From Protonemura montana (lineage: Eukaryota; Arthropoda; Insecta; Plecoptera; Nemouridae): DNA of 64,000 nt. The stretch is taken from the NCBI GenBank assembly GCA_947568835.1, contig OX387605.1:19100418-19164417 (forward strand), given 5' to 3'. The position numbers and the translations under genes were made by a program. The notes under the pieces are model-generated. The model saw only the letters and a list, made by a program, of their open reading frames with translations. It did no database searches and was not told the DNA's origin. This document shows, piece after piece, positions 1-10,329 of the stretch; position 1 is the first letter of the stretch; each line of letters starts with the position of its first letter.

Positions 1-2
1 GC

Positions 3-512
3 CGGTCATCTGGTCATCTAAAACAGAAGTTATCTCGAAGTGACGCTCAAAGTTGTGTTGCTGCGGTAGAAGATGCTTCGGGTGTGCAACAGTTGCAATC
101 TGATAAGGTTGCCAGTCGACCATCAACACATCTTCGCTCCGACCTCAAAGCTGTGACATATCCGTGGATGAGTGATGCCGACACATCGATGGACTCGGAT
201 TCAGACATACCTGGCATACAATCGCCCATTCGCTTGCAACAATCAGACTCATGCAATGCTGAGAAAGTACACCAGAATAATATGAAAATGACTATCAGTT
301 GCATTCAAACCAATTCTATCAAGCAAATTGAACCTACATTGCCAACGCCCAACATGAAAGGTTCGTCATTGGGCTTGGCCAATATGAGTAAATTTGTTAT
401 ACTGTCTAATAATAAATCTGACCAAAATGAGGAAAACATTAGTTTTGACAATGCGAGCTTATTCACTTCCATAGTTTTTTCAGAGACGGATCCTAGAGCC
501 GCCAAATATTAA
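3..512 (+). CDS. C-terminal exon of an unrecognised gene (5' end outside window)
   Basis: An open frame runs from the left edge to a TAA at 510-512, about 169 codons, with no in-frame stop. No ATG is needed because the frame is already open at the edge, so this is best read as the terminal exon of a gene that starts to the left. The product is polar and rich in Ser, Asn, Asp and Gln. It has an acidic Ser/Asp patch (TSMDSDSDIP) near codon 60 and no membrane segment or domain I recognise, which suggests a disordered C-terminal tail. An AATAAA signal follows 156 bases after the stop. I cannot name the family. It could also be a long chance ORF, but the length, the composition and the polyadenylation signal argue for a real 3' exon. 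Confidence 0.55.
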   Translation, partial: RSSGHLKQKLSRSDAQSCVAAVEDASGVQQLQSDKVASRPSTHLRSDLKAVTYPWMSDADTSMDSDSDIPGIQSPIRLQQSDSCNAEKVHQNNMKMTISCIQTNSIKQIEPTLPTPNMKGSSLGLANMSKFVILSNNKSDQNEENISFDNASLFTSIVFSETDPRAAKY

Positions 513-667
513 ATCTTAACAGGAAACCCACCAATGGAAATACCCTGTAAAATAAGTAATTTATTGTGTTCTAGTTTTAATTTTCAAAGTTCTGTAATAC
601 CTACATTTCCAGGAAATATCAGTGCATATCTTTGCTCTTCTTGGATATCCTTTCTTTTGTACTAAAA

Positions 668-673
668 AATAAA
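668..673 (+). terminator. Polyadenylation signal AATAAA of the left-edge gene
   Basis: A canonical AATAAA lies about 156 bases downstream of the TAA at 512 and is followed by T- and GT-rich sequence. It is a plausible 3' end for the partial gene. Confidence 0.45.
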
Positions 674-1399
674 ATGTTGGTTATTGCATAAACAAAAATG
701 TATTTATTTGCCAATTAAAGGAGAAGTGTTATGCAAATAATAGCTACTAATTTGTTTGTTTTCTGATTGCCGATTTCACCAACGACTTGAATCTCACTTA
801 TTTGGTTCCCACTCACTTAGGGGGAGGGGGGCTTTTGGGCAATTTGGATTTTCCCATTTAGCAGATGCTAAGAAATATTTTAATGAGGTGTTCATTTCAA
901 TACACAAAAAATATGTAAATTTGAACTTATTGACAATTTAGGAAAGCCAATCGCATAAAATAAATGTAAATTAGCAGTTTTAACTATTTTCTCTTCGTCC
1001 TGATTGCTGTGTACTAATTGAACCTGGGAGAACGGAGGCTTACGTTTTTAACAGTGATTTGGAGGTCAAAGAAAGAAGCCCCATCAATACTTTGTGTTTT
1101 CATGTCACCTAATATTATGTTGTTTTTAACAAATTTTTAAAAGCAACGTTTCTGGTTCTTCATGTGCTGTTTACATTTTTGGTTTGTAATGATAAAATAT
1201 TGGTATTTTAAAAGAAATAACTGCGCCAGTTCAATTCATCTTTAAATGCTGTTTGAGAGCATTATAAATAGAGTTGGCAAAATCGGCCATAAATATTTCA
1301 TAAAATTTTGCGAATCTTGTGCCAAAATGCTGGATATTTGTTGTAGTAAAGGAAGGGGGTAAGGTAGTAAAGGGGGGGGGGGGAAGTGTTTTTTATTCT
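674..1399. other. Intergenic, no gene seen; G12 run at 1372-1383
   Basis: AT-rich sequence with only short ORFs that have no coding character. The one landmark is a run of twelve G at 1372-1383, just beyond the 3' end of the LINE fragment. Confidence 0.5.
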
Positions 1400-1980
1400 T
1401 TACCTTCTTATGCTACCTTCAGCCCCTCCCCAGGCTGTGTAACCAACAACTGCCGTGCAGAAGTTGTTCAGTTTAGCCTCTTTCCGCCTCTGTTGTTGGG
1501 ATTCCCATCCTAAATATACCATCATTTTGGTCGGACTTTGACGTGGACTGTATTTGTGGAGCACATGTCTTTGAACAATTTCAATGGCTTGTGTGAGCTG
1601 TTGAGTGTACGGATCCCATATTATTGCTGCATATTCTAACGTGGGTCTAACTATGCTAGTGTATACTTTTGTCCTTACTTCCCAACTAGTGTTCTTAAGA
1701 TGTATTATCACAAATCTAAGTTTACTGATTCCTTTTCTAATTCTCTTGCTTATGTGATATTTCCCGTTAAAGTTGTTTGAGATATTCACTACCAAGTATT
1801 TACAATTATCTGCATATTTTAGTCCATCCCCATTCAGGAATATTGATGAAAATTTGTATTCTTCTTGTTTGTGAATTTAAAGATGGCTTTTAGTATTGTT
1901 AAGTTTCATTTTGTGTCTCTCCACCCACTTTTCAATCTCTTGTATATTCAGTTGCAAGTAATGATGGTCATTACCGTTTT
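1400..1980 (-). mobile_element. Truncated LINE: C-terminal end of reverse transcriptase
   Basis: On the minus strand the translation reads like the end of a non-LTR reverse transcriptase. First comes the thumb-side segment with IEKWVERHKMKLNNTKS and a short hydrophobic strand with FLNGDGLKYADNCKYLV. These are followed by the tail common to CR1/Jockey-like elements (RPTLEYAAIIWDPYTQ, then LGWESQQQRRKEAKL). Everything is in one frame, but an in-frame TAA falls after TKSHL near 1877. The palm with the catalytic YADD, the endonuclease and ORF1 are absent. The copy is 5' truncated and dead. CR1-like versus Jockey-like cannot be decided by eye. Confidence 0.8.
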
Positions 1981-2042
1981 AGATTTGACTTGTTCGATTT
2001 GACGATTCGATTGTTTTCGATTTGACTGTTTTCGATTTGATG
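1981..2042. repeat. Short degenerate tandem repeat of a CGATTTGA motif
   Basis: Five or so imperfect copies of a TTCGATTTGAC-like unit lie just beyond the LINE fragment. It is probably a small minisatellite. Confidence 0.5.
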
Positions 2043-2171
2043 ATCAGCTTATTTGCTCTCTTTTTGTTTTATTTTTATTATCTGGACGACAGAGATTGTA
2101 AATCTATGACGTAAAGTTTATTTAGTTAAGGATGATTGCCATATTACTATGCAATCAACGCAATAAAAAAC

Positions 2172-2208
<37 letters not shown>
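2172..2208. repeat. (ATT)n microsatellite, possibly a LINE 3' tail
   Basis: About twelve ATT/TAT units directly follow CAATAAAAAAC. Triplet tails of this kind are typical 3' ends of some CR1/Jockey-like LINEs, so 2040-2208 may be the 3' end of a second, plus-strand copy. A mirror-image pattern (AATAATAAT then TTTCCTTTATTGGC) at about 2780-2810 may mark a third end on the minus strand. Confidence 0.6.
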
Positions 2209-3295
2209 CAGTCGTCAGCTTATAGTCTAATTTTTACAGTTTTTCGAAACATTGGCGTCTCACCTGTGGTTCAAAATAATAGTAAATACAATGCTGAGGA
2301 AATTTAATAGAGAGAGTATTTAAAAGATAGAAAGTAAGAAGAAACTCTACAAATGGGCAAAGAATAAACTCCATGATTAATATAAAAAGGAAATGAAACA
2401 AAAATGCTGTTCCTGTTTCACATGACTAAGAATAAGAGAATAAGCCATTATTAGCAAGGTGTAAGTTTTGAAATTGAATTATGTTGTTGGCACTTTATTA
2501 AAAGTAACAGGAATAATGTACCTACTCAAGTAGGCACTATCCATATGTAATTTTAAAGGACGGCTCAATGAACACCATTTCTACGAGCCTTAATTTAGTA
2601 CTAAGATTTTTAATTTTTTAAAGAATGGTCAAAGTATTATTTTGAAATTATTTTACATTTAAAAAGCTTTCTGACTAACAAGATTTTTAGATATTGGTAT
2701 TATTATTGATCTGTAACTTAATTATATGAATTATGGATACTGTTGATCAATGAATTGTAACCAAGTGAAACAATAAAGCATAATAATAATAATATTTCCT
2801 TTATTGGCTTGGCGGCACGAACGTGAATAAATAGTAGGGAAAATAAACATTTTAATATTATACATCATATAATTGTGTATTAATATGTATCCGAATGTCA
2901 ACCACTATGGTGGCAGGGTTGTTTTATTTAAATTAGTTTCTCTCTCCAATATATTTAAATGTTAATAAATAAGCTAAAATTATCTGACCAAACTCTATAC
3001 TACACTTTTTCGGCTTAAACTGTATGGTTTGTACCTATTTCTATTTCTGAGTGGTTGTAATGTAGTTAATTTTTTCAAGTACGATTTGAACTTTGGAAGA
3101 TAATGAAGAACGTTGTGTATTTTGATGAATGATTTGAATCTTTTGGATTATTTTTAACAACACCGCCATCTCGACATTCGGTGACCTTGGAGTTTGAAGG
3201 CTGTGTCGTGCTGCTTTTGGATGCGATAACAAAATATTGTCCCTAGTGGTCCCGAGCGGGGTTATTATAAATGCATTTTATTGCATAACATTATG
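2209..3295. other. Intergenic and probable MIER1 promoter / 5' UTR exon ending at 3295
   Basis: AT-rich sequence with possible LINE-end debris at about 2780-2900. The right end runs to a strong splice donor (ATG then GTAAGC, exon end 3295), which I take as the end of a non-coding first exon of the MIER1 gene. The transcription start cannot be placed. Confidence 0.4.
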
Positions 3296-3584
3296 GTAAG
3301 CAGTTATTTATTTTTATTTTTTATTTAACTCTGAAATGATCACACATTTAGGGGAATGAGTAACTATCTAGACAATTCGATAGTCTTGTTTCTTGTTTGT
3401 TTGGGACTGCCGTGACGTCCAGCCTAGACTTCGCCATAAACCTAATTTGTTGTCGTTTTGATTATTTTCTCAACCTGAAAATAGCCATTGCTATGCAGGT
3501 AGTTTTGGAAACCATGTAGATTGAATGTATAAAATATGTAAGTTTTCTGTCTTTACAGATGTGTATCTGCTGCTGCTCTCATAC

Positions 3585-6067
3585 ATGGCTAAACATAACC
3601 CAAAAATTCAGATGACTGAGCTATGCTCACCGCAGAAACATATCCATCTCCGAACAACACGTCAGCCTCCTATAATATCTGCAACAACTGGTGAGTGCTG
3701 AAAACAGACACAAAACCATGCTGATTAAAGGTGTTACGAGTTACGACTCCCTTAAAAATACAGTTTCTCTGGCAATTCTTTTGCAGCGCATGCATTGCCT
3801 CAAGAATACGTTTCATAATAAATTTAATAATCAAGATTTCCAAACGGAGAACACGCCCATAGTGAAAAATATTGCCGCTGTTGCTGGCACTGACGCTCAC
3901 ATTATTTGCTTTTATTGACTTTCCACTCACTGATGTTTGTTTGGATATAGCTCTTTAACCACTGCACGCGAGGTCGAAAAGCTGCCATTCATCAAATAAG
4001 AATTAGGAAAAGTTTTGAAGCAATAAATTTAAGCAAAACTGCCGCTTTAAGCTTTACTTAATAATTAATTTTGCATCAAGTTCTCCTAACTGATAACCTC
4101 AGAACCGTCTGCGCAAAAGCTATGCGTTTAGTGCATGCCGGTTTTTCCATAAAAAGCTTAACATAAAGTTAAAAGTGGTGTAGTAAGTTTCAAGTTGGCT
4201 TGTATCATAATTAATCTATGACATAAGACATTGAGATTAATTGAGTCACAGCGGTCTTTGGTCACAGCGTTTGTACAGCAGGCAGTATCTGAAAAGGGGA
4301 GAAATGTCCTAAATCGCCAATTACAGGCTCATGAGGAATACAGAGACCTAGATCTAAATTGTTTTGAACTCTTTCAGGAGAAAAAAGTGCCTAAATCGAG
4401 CAATTTTACCAAATTTCATCAAAATCTGAGTTAGTCAATGTTAAACATGCCAAAGGTGTGTGAATTGATGTGGAATGGCCCTATTATTATTGTTATTAAT
4501 AACAAAACTTCTTTCATGAAGAGCTAAAAAATACTTGAAGTAGCTGCTAGATACCTTATCTCCAGTTGTAAAATTTGCCTGGATGCCTATATGATCCCCT
4601 GGAAAGGGTTGTCTCTCTCTCTCTCTCTCACCCCCTCTGTTCTTACCAATAAGCAAATTATCTGTTTTAGGGAACGATGTGGCAAACCATATCGATGGGG
4701 CCGACAAAGAATTCGATCCTCCGGCGGAGATGATGGTAAATGATTTCGATGATGAAAGAACATTAGACGAAGAAGAAGCATTGGAAGGATCCGAAGACCC
4801 ACAAGTAGAGTTGAACAGCCTTCAAAAGGAAGGGGACATGCCATTAGATGAACTACTTGCTATGTATGGTTATAGTGGAGATGGCACATCAGAAAATGTG
4901 AAATCTAGTGGCTCAGAAGTATCTAACCACGATTCAGTAATGGAGGCTGACGAAATTGGTCCAGAGGTGGAGGAATGCATTGTTAAAAGGAGCCCGACTG
5001 AGCTTGAACAGTTGTACAATATGCCCGAAAAAGGGGCAGAAGAAAATCCTGGAACTTCCCGCTTGCTGCGCCTGTCGCGGCCTCAGAGCGAGGAAGAGGA
5101 AGAAGATTACGACTACAGCCCCGACGAGGAAGACTGGGGAAAGACAATCATGGTTGGTAGTGACTACCAAGCAGGGATCCCAGAGGGTCTGTGCAAGTAT
5201 GACGATGCGTTACCATACGAAAACGAAGACAAGCTGCTGTGGAACCCTATATCAATGACCGAGGATATCGTTGAAAAGTTTTTAATCAAAGCGCAGGAGC
5301 CTCTGGTCAACAACGCACAAAGCATCAACACCATTCCTACCGGCATTCACACTCGAGATGACGAGCAAGCCCTCTACTTACTGCTCCAGTGTGGATTCAA
5401 CTTCGACGAAGCGTTGCGCCGTAGGCGCATGAACGTCGTCCCACCAGCCGACACAATGAGTTTGTGGTCAGAAGAGGAGTGCCGCAACTTCGAAAATGGC
5501 CTTCGTAGCTATGGCAAAGACTTCCACATGATACACCAGAATAAGGTGCGCACCCGCTCTGTCGGAGAGCTCGTTCAGTTTTACTACCTGTGGAAAAAAA
5601 CCGAACGCCATGATATATTTGCCAACAAAGCAAAACTGGAAAAGAAAAAATACACCCTACATCCAGGCATTACTGATTACATGGACAGGTTCTTAGAAGA
5701 ACAAGATAGTGGGGGTGGAGTAGCAAATAGAGATCGTAGTTCGTCGCCAAATGTCCAGTGTTTGATTTATTGCGATCCAAAACGACATCGACCCTCGGAA
5801 AGCGCTACTGTCGACGTCCCAGTGGCTGCCTCAAGGACCTCTCCACTCGAGGATTCAACAACCGTCGCCGCAAATCCACCAGACAAGGACAATATCGATT
5901 CGAAGATTAATGTCACTGCCAGCGCTGCAGGGAATGGGAACAGCGATAAAGTGCCGATCAACAACGTCGAAGTTGCGTTCGCTAGTGCCGGAGTTTCCGC
6001 AGCAGTACACTTGCCTGGTGCAGGTAGCTCGGAAATAAGTCACGCTACAGAACCAGTTGCTCTGTGA
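3585..6067 (+). CDS. MIER1: MIER1-like ELM2-SANT corepressor (mesoderm induction early response protein)
   Basis: Coding exons are 3585..3690 and 4671..6067 (500 residues). A 5' UTR exon ends at 3295, and the start-codon exon begins at 3559. The donor GTGAGT at 3691 and the acceptor TCTGTTTTAG at 4670 join in phase 1, and an in-frame stop upstream fixes the ATG at 3585. The product has the MIER order. Residues 45-75 hold the acidic motif EFDPPAEMMVNDFDDERTL. EGDMPLDELLAMYGYSG follows. An acidic DYDYSPDEEDW stretch precedes the ELM2 domain at about 195-250 (MVGSDYQAGIP, LLWNP). A SANT domain follows at about 300-350 (WSEEECRNFENGL, VGELVQFYYLWKKTERH), then KKKYTLHPGITDYMDRFL and a low-complexity tail. 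MIER proteins recruit HDAC1/2 through ELM2-SANT and act in the nucleus as repressors. The whole ELM2-SANT block lies in one exon. MIER2 and MIER3 are vertebrate paralogues, so the invertebrate gene is best called MIER1-like. Confidence 0.94.
4612..4629 (+). repeat. (CT)n tract upstream of the MIER1 exon acceptor
   Basis: Nine CT units sit about 40 bases before the acceptor at 4670 and extend the pyrimidine-rich region of this intron. Confidence 0.7.
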
Positions 6068-6899
6068 GTGCTGAGTGTTGTAACGAAGGATGGGAAGATT
6101 TTTCTCTTCGTTTGGGACTTAGTAAAAGAGACTTTACTGCACACACTCGCCTCGGTCACCTCATCATAACATCTTTTTGCATATTGCACCGTTGTTGGCA
6201 TCGTTTTTAACTGTAAAACCTATTCGTTGGGTGATTTAAATGAGCCAATGGAGACAGTGCTATTCAAAATGAACTCCTTTGGTATAATTTATAGTGCAAT
6301 TTCAAATGCTTACAAACACAGTTATAAATCTTTACCAGATTCTAATCACTTATCAGTAAAATGAGAGTGTTGAGTTCTTTCCGCAGAAATCTAATGATGA
6401 TTTGAGTGAAACGTAACACAACATAGAAATAAAGTGTACTTGTGATATTGCGATCAATTATCTAAAAATCCATGTGCATCTGAGTGACTCATATTCAAAG
6501 TGTTATTGTAGAGTGTCACTGTTTTAATGAAAAGTGAAAATAACTGACTGTTAAAAATAACATTATGTTGGTATTGAAGACTGACTGCTAACTGGTGACT
6601 GCAAGTAAAGTGGAAATTAACGAACCAAGTGTCTATGATGACAATAGCTCTTAACCTAAACAGTTCCTTCATTTCATGTTAGAAAAATTACATAATATTT
6701 AATGAAAAATGTGCAAACACCTCCCAATGCCTCAAATTCATCAAAATCAGATATGATGATTGGTTTAAAATCTCTGGACATTAGTTGTAATTTTGTTAAG
6801 AAAACCTTTTATTAGCTGACCGTGCAAAATCTTCTCAAAACGAAATGTATTTTTTAAACTGACTGTTACGATAATTTTATAGGTTGATCGAAAATTGAT
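6068..6899 (+). other. MIER1 3' UTR and flank; AATAAA at 6428-6433
   Basis: AT-rich sequence after the TGA with no coding ORF. A canonical AATAAA about 360 bases after the stop is the best 3' end candidate. Confidence 0.45.
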
Positions 6900-7084
6900 C
6901 AGGGGTCGGACTGCAAATGGATAAGAATCAATATTTTTTTGGGTTGGAATTTTAATTTTTGTTCTTGATTAACAGATTGGAAACGGAATTAAAATTTTTA
7001 AAATTTGGAATGAAAATCAGAATTTTTAATTGCAAAAATTTGAATCAGACACAAGAATTTTATTGGATGAGATTGGGGTCCCTG
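6900..7084. mobile_element. Possible small hAT-type MITE
   Basis: The left end reads CAGGGGTC and the right end, in reverse complement, reads CAGGGACC, which is the usual hAT start. The interior is AT-rich with no ORF. The flanking octamers (AAATTGAT and ATGCTAAT) match poorly, so either the copy is old or the call is chance. Confidence 0.3.
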
Positions 7085-8200
7085 ATGCTAATTTTATTTA
7101 TGTTCTAAAGCAAGGAACTTGCCTTGCTCGTAGCATTAATTGAGACACAAATACTGCATTGTGGTAATTCCAAGTCTGCACAGATCTGCACAGATCTGCA
7201 CTCCTTTATTTGATTCGGTCACTTGCTATAAATTTCAGTGTTTTTTGAAGGCATAGTCTTTAACTTGATCCAGTAAAATTAAGTACAAAACAGAAAAATG
7301 ATTACTTTTAACGCTTAGTTGTTTTTTATTACAAACAATCTCTCGCAGATTGTGTGGTTATTTTTTGTATCTCCATTTAGTACCTATATTATTATGTGTA
7401 AATGAATGAAATGGATCAAACAGTCATTTGTACTATGTTTGTATATGATAGTGATCTTATTTATAAAAACAAGAAAGATTCACAATAGCAGACTACTTTA
7501 GGTTGCAATGTAATACATTTCGTCATAGCATTAATAGTTTTAGTTACCTATACGTTAGGTAAGAATTGTTGAGTTAATCATTTAAAAAATATCGTAACCA
7601 GAAATACCTTAATGGTTGGAAGTTGGCATACACACAACCAATTTTAAAATATTTTCAAATCAGATTAAAGTTATATACAGGAATGTTGTGTTGTCAATGT
7701 TGTTATACGTGGTTAGGTATTGTAAAGTGAGTTTAAGCGTCTATAGAAATCCCCATCAATGTGAAATATGAACCACGCTTATATCCTTATATTCATCGCT
7801 GTCTGAATTTATTGTAAGAAGGCAGCCAAAAATAAAAAAGTAACTTTCATAAATTAGTAGAGTTAATATGTTTCTATTCTTATAGGTATTTAAATGATAA
7901 CCTATTATCATTTATTTAAACTGGATATTTGAATGCCAATTAAAAATCTATTTACATTTTTAAATGGTTTTGTCTTTAAACCATAATGGTATAGCAATAT
8001 AATTGTCAGTGTTCAGTATTTCATTGATCTGCGATTCAGATGAAGTAGCAGTATTGTAGATATTTAAACCAGCAATGTGATCTTTGCTGCGATCTTTCAT
8101 TTCGCGCCAATCCCAGAAGCCATCTGCCACTCATCTGCCTTGCAGCAGCTGGGCTGCACCAACAAACGCAACTGGGCTGTTGGCACCTGTTGATGGGTTC
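7085..8200. other. Intergenic MIER1-POLI, no gene seen
   Basis: AT-rich with short ORFs only. A three-copy AGATCTGCAC repeat lies near 7180-7202. GC content rises at 8100-8220, just upstream of the POLI first exon, which suits a promoter, but I cannot define one. Confidence 0.4.
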
Positions 8201-8244
8201 TGTGGTTCTTTTCTTTTCGAGAAGTTAGTGCTTAGTTAAAGCTG

Positions 8245-8280
8245 ATGAAAGTGCGGAAACTTATATGTAAAGTTCTTAAG
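8245..8280 (+). promoter_or_regulatory. 5' part of an overlapping upstream ORF in the POLI leader
   Basis: A 5' UTR exon ends at 8280 in a strong donor (AAG then GTAAGA), and the acceptor ATTACAG ends at 8497. An ATG at 8245 opens twelve codons in this exon. After splicing it continues out of frame across the POLI start codon for about a dozen codons before stopping. The arrangement could lower initiation at the POLI ATG. Confidence 0.45.
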
Positions 8281-8508
8281 GTAAGATACATTATTTTATA
8301 AAACAAAGCTGCACTTAAAGCTGCGAGAATGGTTGGTTCGCAGTTGAATGTGTTGACATCTGCCTGGTAACCTAACCTGCAAGCGATGCTAAGATTCTGG
8401 TTTTTAATAACTAATATACCTACATCATATTGATTGTATCGTTAAAAGCAAAGTCTTAGCCTGTAATAGAGTTATATAAAGTGTTATTTGATTACAGGGA
8501 AAAGAAAA

Positions 8509-10329
8509 ATGGATACTTCAGACCTACCTGTGGATTTGACGTCGTCACTGAAGCACAAGCGCACTATAATTCATATCGATATAGATTGCTTCTATGCGCA
8601 GGTGGAAATGATTAAGAATCCAGTTTTAAGACTCAAACCACTTGGTATAAAACAGAAGAATATTGTTGTGACAAGTAACTATATAGCACGTGATTATGGC
8701 ATACAGAAATGCATGCTAATTGCAGATGCCTTAAAATTATGCCCAGAACTAGTCCTAGTGTCAGGAGAGGATTTATATGACTACCGGAAAACATCTGCAA
8801 AGATAACAAGTGTACTTCAAACTTTTAGTCCTCACGTGGAAAAGCTGGGCCTTGATGAAAACTTTGTCGATGTTACCCAACTGGTCAGTGAACGCCTCTT
8901 AAAATGTACAACTGCTGATGCCATGGACACAGAATTAGAGGGGCATAGATTTAGCGAAGATAATAAAGAACAGTGCGTTTGTGAATGTGGCTGTCATCCT
9001 AGGCTTTGCATTGGCTCTCATATTGCCAGTGAAATGAGAAAGACAATTTTAGAGGAACTAGAAATCACTACCTGTGCAGGAATCAGTTATAACAAGTTGC
9101 TAGCCAAATTGGTTTGTTCTACACACAAGCCAAATCAACAAACTACTTCATTCCCATCTGAAGCACCAATGCTAGTTTTCAATTTGGAAACTGTGAGAGG
9201 TATTCCAGGCATCGGACATTGCATGCAAGGGTTCTTGGAATCTCAAAATGTTACCACCATCTCCGATCTTCAAAATGCTTCTATGGAAAAACTTCAGCAG
9301 GCGATTGGTCAAGATACTGCTTTGCGCATCAAGAAACTAAGCTTTGGAATCGATGACTCCCCTGTTAAACAAACAGGCAAACCTCAGACTATTGGCTTAG
9401 AAGATGGATTTCAGAAAATTGGTTTGGAGTGTGAAGTGAAAGAGAAATTTGTGGTACTCCTTCAACGGCTAATGAAATTACTTTTGGAAGATGGACGAAT
9501 ACCAGGATCTGTGAAAATTACTGTTAGAAAGTACGATAGCACTGCAAAACACAGTCATCGAGAAAGTCGTCAGTGTAACATCTCTCCTTCCTTGTTCGCT
9601 CCAAATTCAAATGGCGAATTGACATTGTTGGCTAGTCAAAAACTAATTTCCTCCATCATGCAATTGTTTCATAAAATAGTAGACATACGAAAGCCATTCC
9701 ATCTTACGCTTCTTGGCGTTGCATTTACAAAATTCCAAGAACGAAATACTGGAAAGAATTCAATCGCATCATTCCTCCAAAAAGACTTGAGCGTACAGTC
9801 CGTGACAGACCTGAAAAACAACACTCCCGAATTGAGAGACACAGACTCCATCCACTCATCAATCTCTGCAATCAGATCCTCCAGCTCCCGGTTCAGCACT
9901 GACAAATCAGGGTCGGAATCAGAAATAGAACCATCGCCGAAGAAAACGCGCAAAAGTTTGTGGGTTAACACACGTAAGCGTCTGGCTGACGAAATGGACC
10001 AAGAAGATTCTCCGAGCAAACTGCGCGTGTCCGAAATGCGGCTCTCATCTCCCGGCCAGACAAGAGGCAACTGTTCGAAGCACGAAGAGGTAGCTTGTGC
10101 AGGGGCTAGCAGAGTTGACCAAGAGCAGCCTATGGACAAACGGCAGTGTGCCGGCTTACTGCGACCCGGAGTCGATGAAACAGTCTTTCGAGAGCTGCCA
10201 GTGGAAATGCAAGAGGAACTAATTGCCGAATGGAGCAGGACTCCTAACGGAATCACTGGGAAGGCAAATGTTCACGAAGTGAAGCCCAACACTATTTTAA
10301 ACTATTTTATTCCCAATACAAAGTCTTGA
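8509..10329 (+). CDS. POLI: DNA polymerase iota (Y-family translesion polymerase)
   Basis: A single 606-residue coding exon. The ATG at 8509 lies 11 bases after a splice acceptor at 8497 and in front of the conserved N-terminus. The Y-family palm carries the metal ligands: Asp24 in HIDIDCFYAQVE, and Asp116-Glu117 in LGLDENFVD. IASEMRK, CAGISYNKLLAKLV and the helix-hairpin-helix region (GIPGIG) follow, then the little finger with RESRQC and PFHLTLLGV. This order and the wording are those of iota rather than eta. KNSIASFL (416-423) sits where human iota has its PCNA-binding motif. A ubiquitin-binding motif lies at about 556-577 (FRELPVEMQEELIAEW), and a second PIP-like NTILNYF is near the C-terminus. 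The enzyme inserts nucleotides opposite damaged purines in the nucleus. A Cys cluster at 156-167 is unusual. The coding part has no intron. Confidence 0.96.
   Translation: MDTSDLPVDLTSSLKHKRTIIHIDIDCFYAQVEMIKNPVLRLKPLGIKQKNIVVTSNYIARDYGIQKCMLIADALKLCPELVLVSGEDLYDYRKTSAKITSVLQTFSPHVEKLGLDENFVDVTQLVSERLLKCTTADAMDTELEGHRFSEDNKEQCVCECGCHPRLCIGSHIASEMRKTILEELEITTCAGISYNKLLAKLVCSTHKPNQQTTSFPSEAPMLVFNLETVRGIPGIGHCMQGFLESQNVTTISDLQNASMEKLQQAIGQDTALRIKKLSFGIDDSPVKQTGKPQTIGLEDGFQKIGLECEVKEKFVVLLQRLMKLLLEDGRIPGSVKITVRKYDSTAKHSHRESRQCNISPSLFAPNSNGELTLLASQKLISSIMQLFHKIVDIRKPFHLTLLGVAFTKFQERNTGKNSIASFLQKDLSVQSVTDLKNNTPELRDTDSIHSSISAIRSSSSRFSTDKSGSESEIEPSPKKTRKSLWVNTRKRLADEMDQEDSPSKLRVSEMRLSSPGQTRGNCSKHEEVACAGASRVDQEQPMDKRQCAGLLRPGVDETVFRELPVEMQEELIAEWSRTPNGITGKANVHEVKPNTILNYFIPNTKS

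Noticed and set aside
3041-3232. 63-codon minus-strand ORF near the MIER1 leader
   Set aside because: No domain fits; lies in the presumed promoter/leader of MIER1.
4956-5258. 100-codon plus-strand ORF inside MIER1
   Set aside because: Different frame from the conserved ELM2 region; shadow of the real gene.
9669-10256. 195-codon ORF on the minus strand
   Set aside because: It is the exact antisense of the POLI C-terminal part; it has no domain and is a frame shadow.
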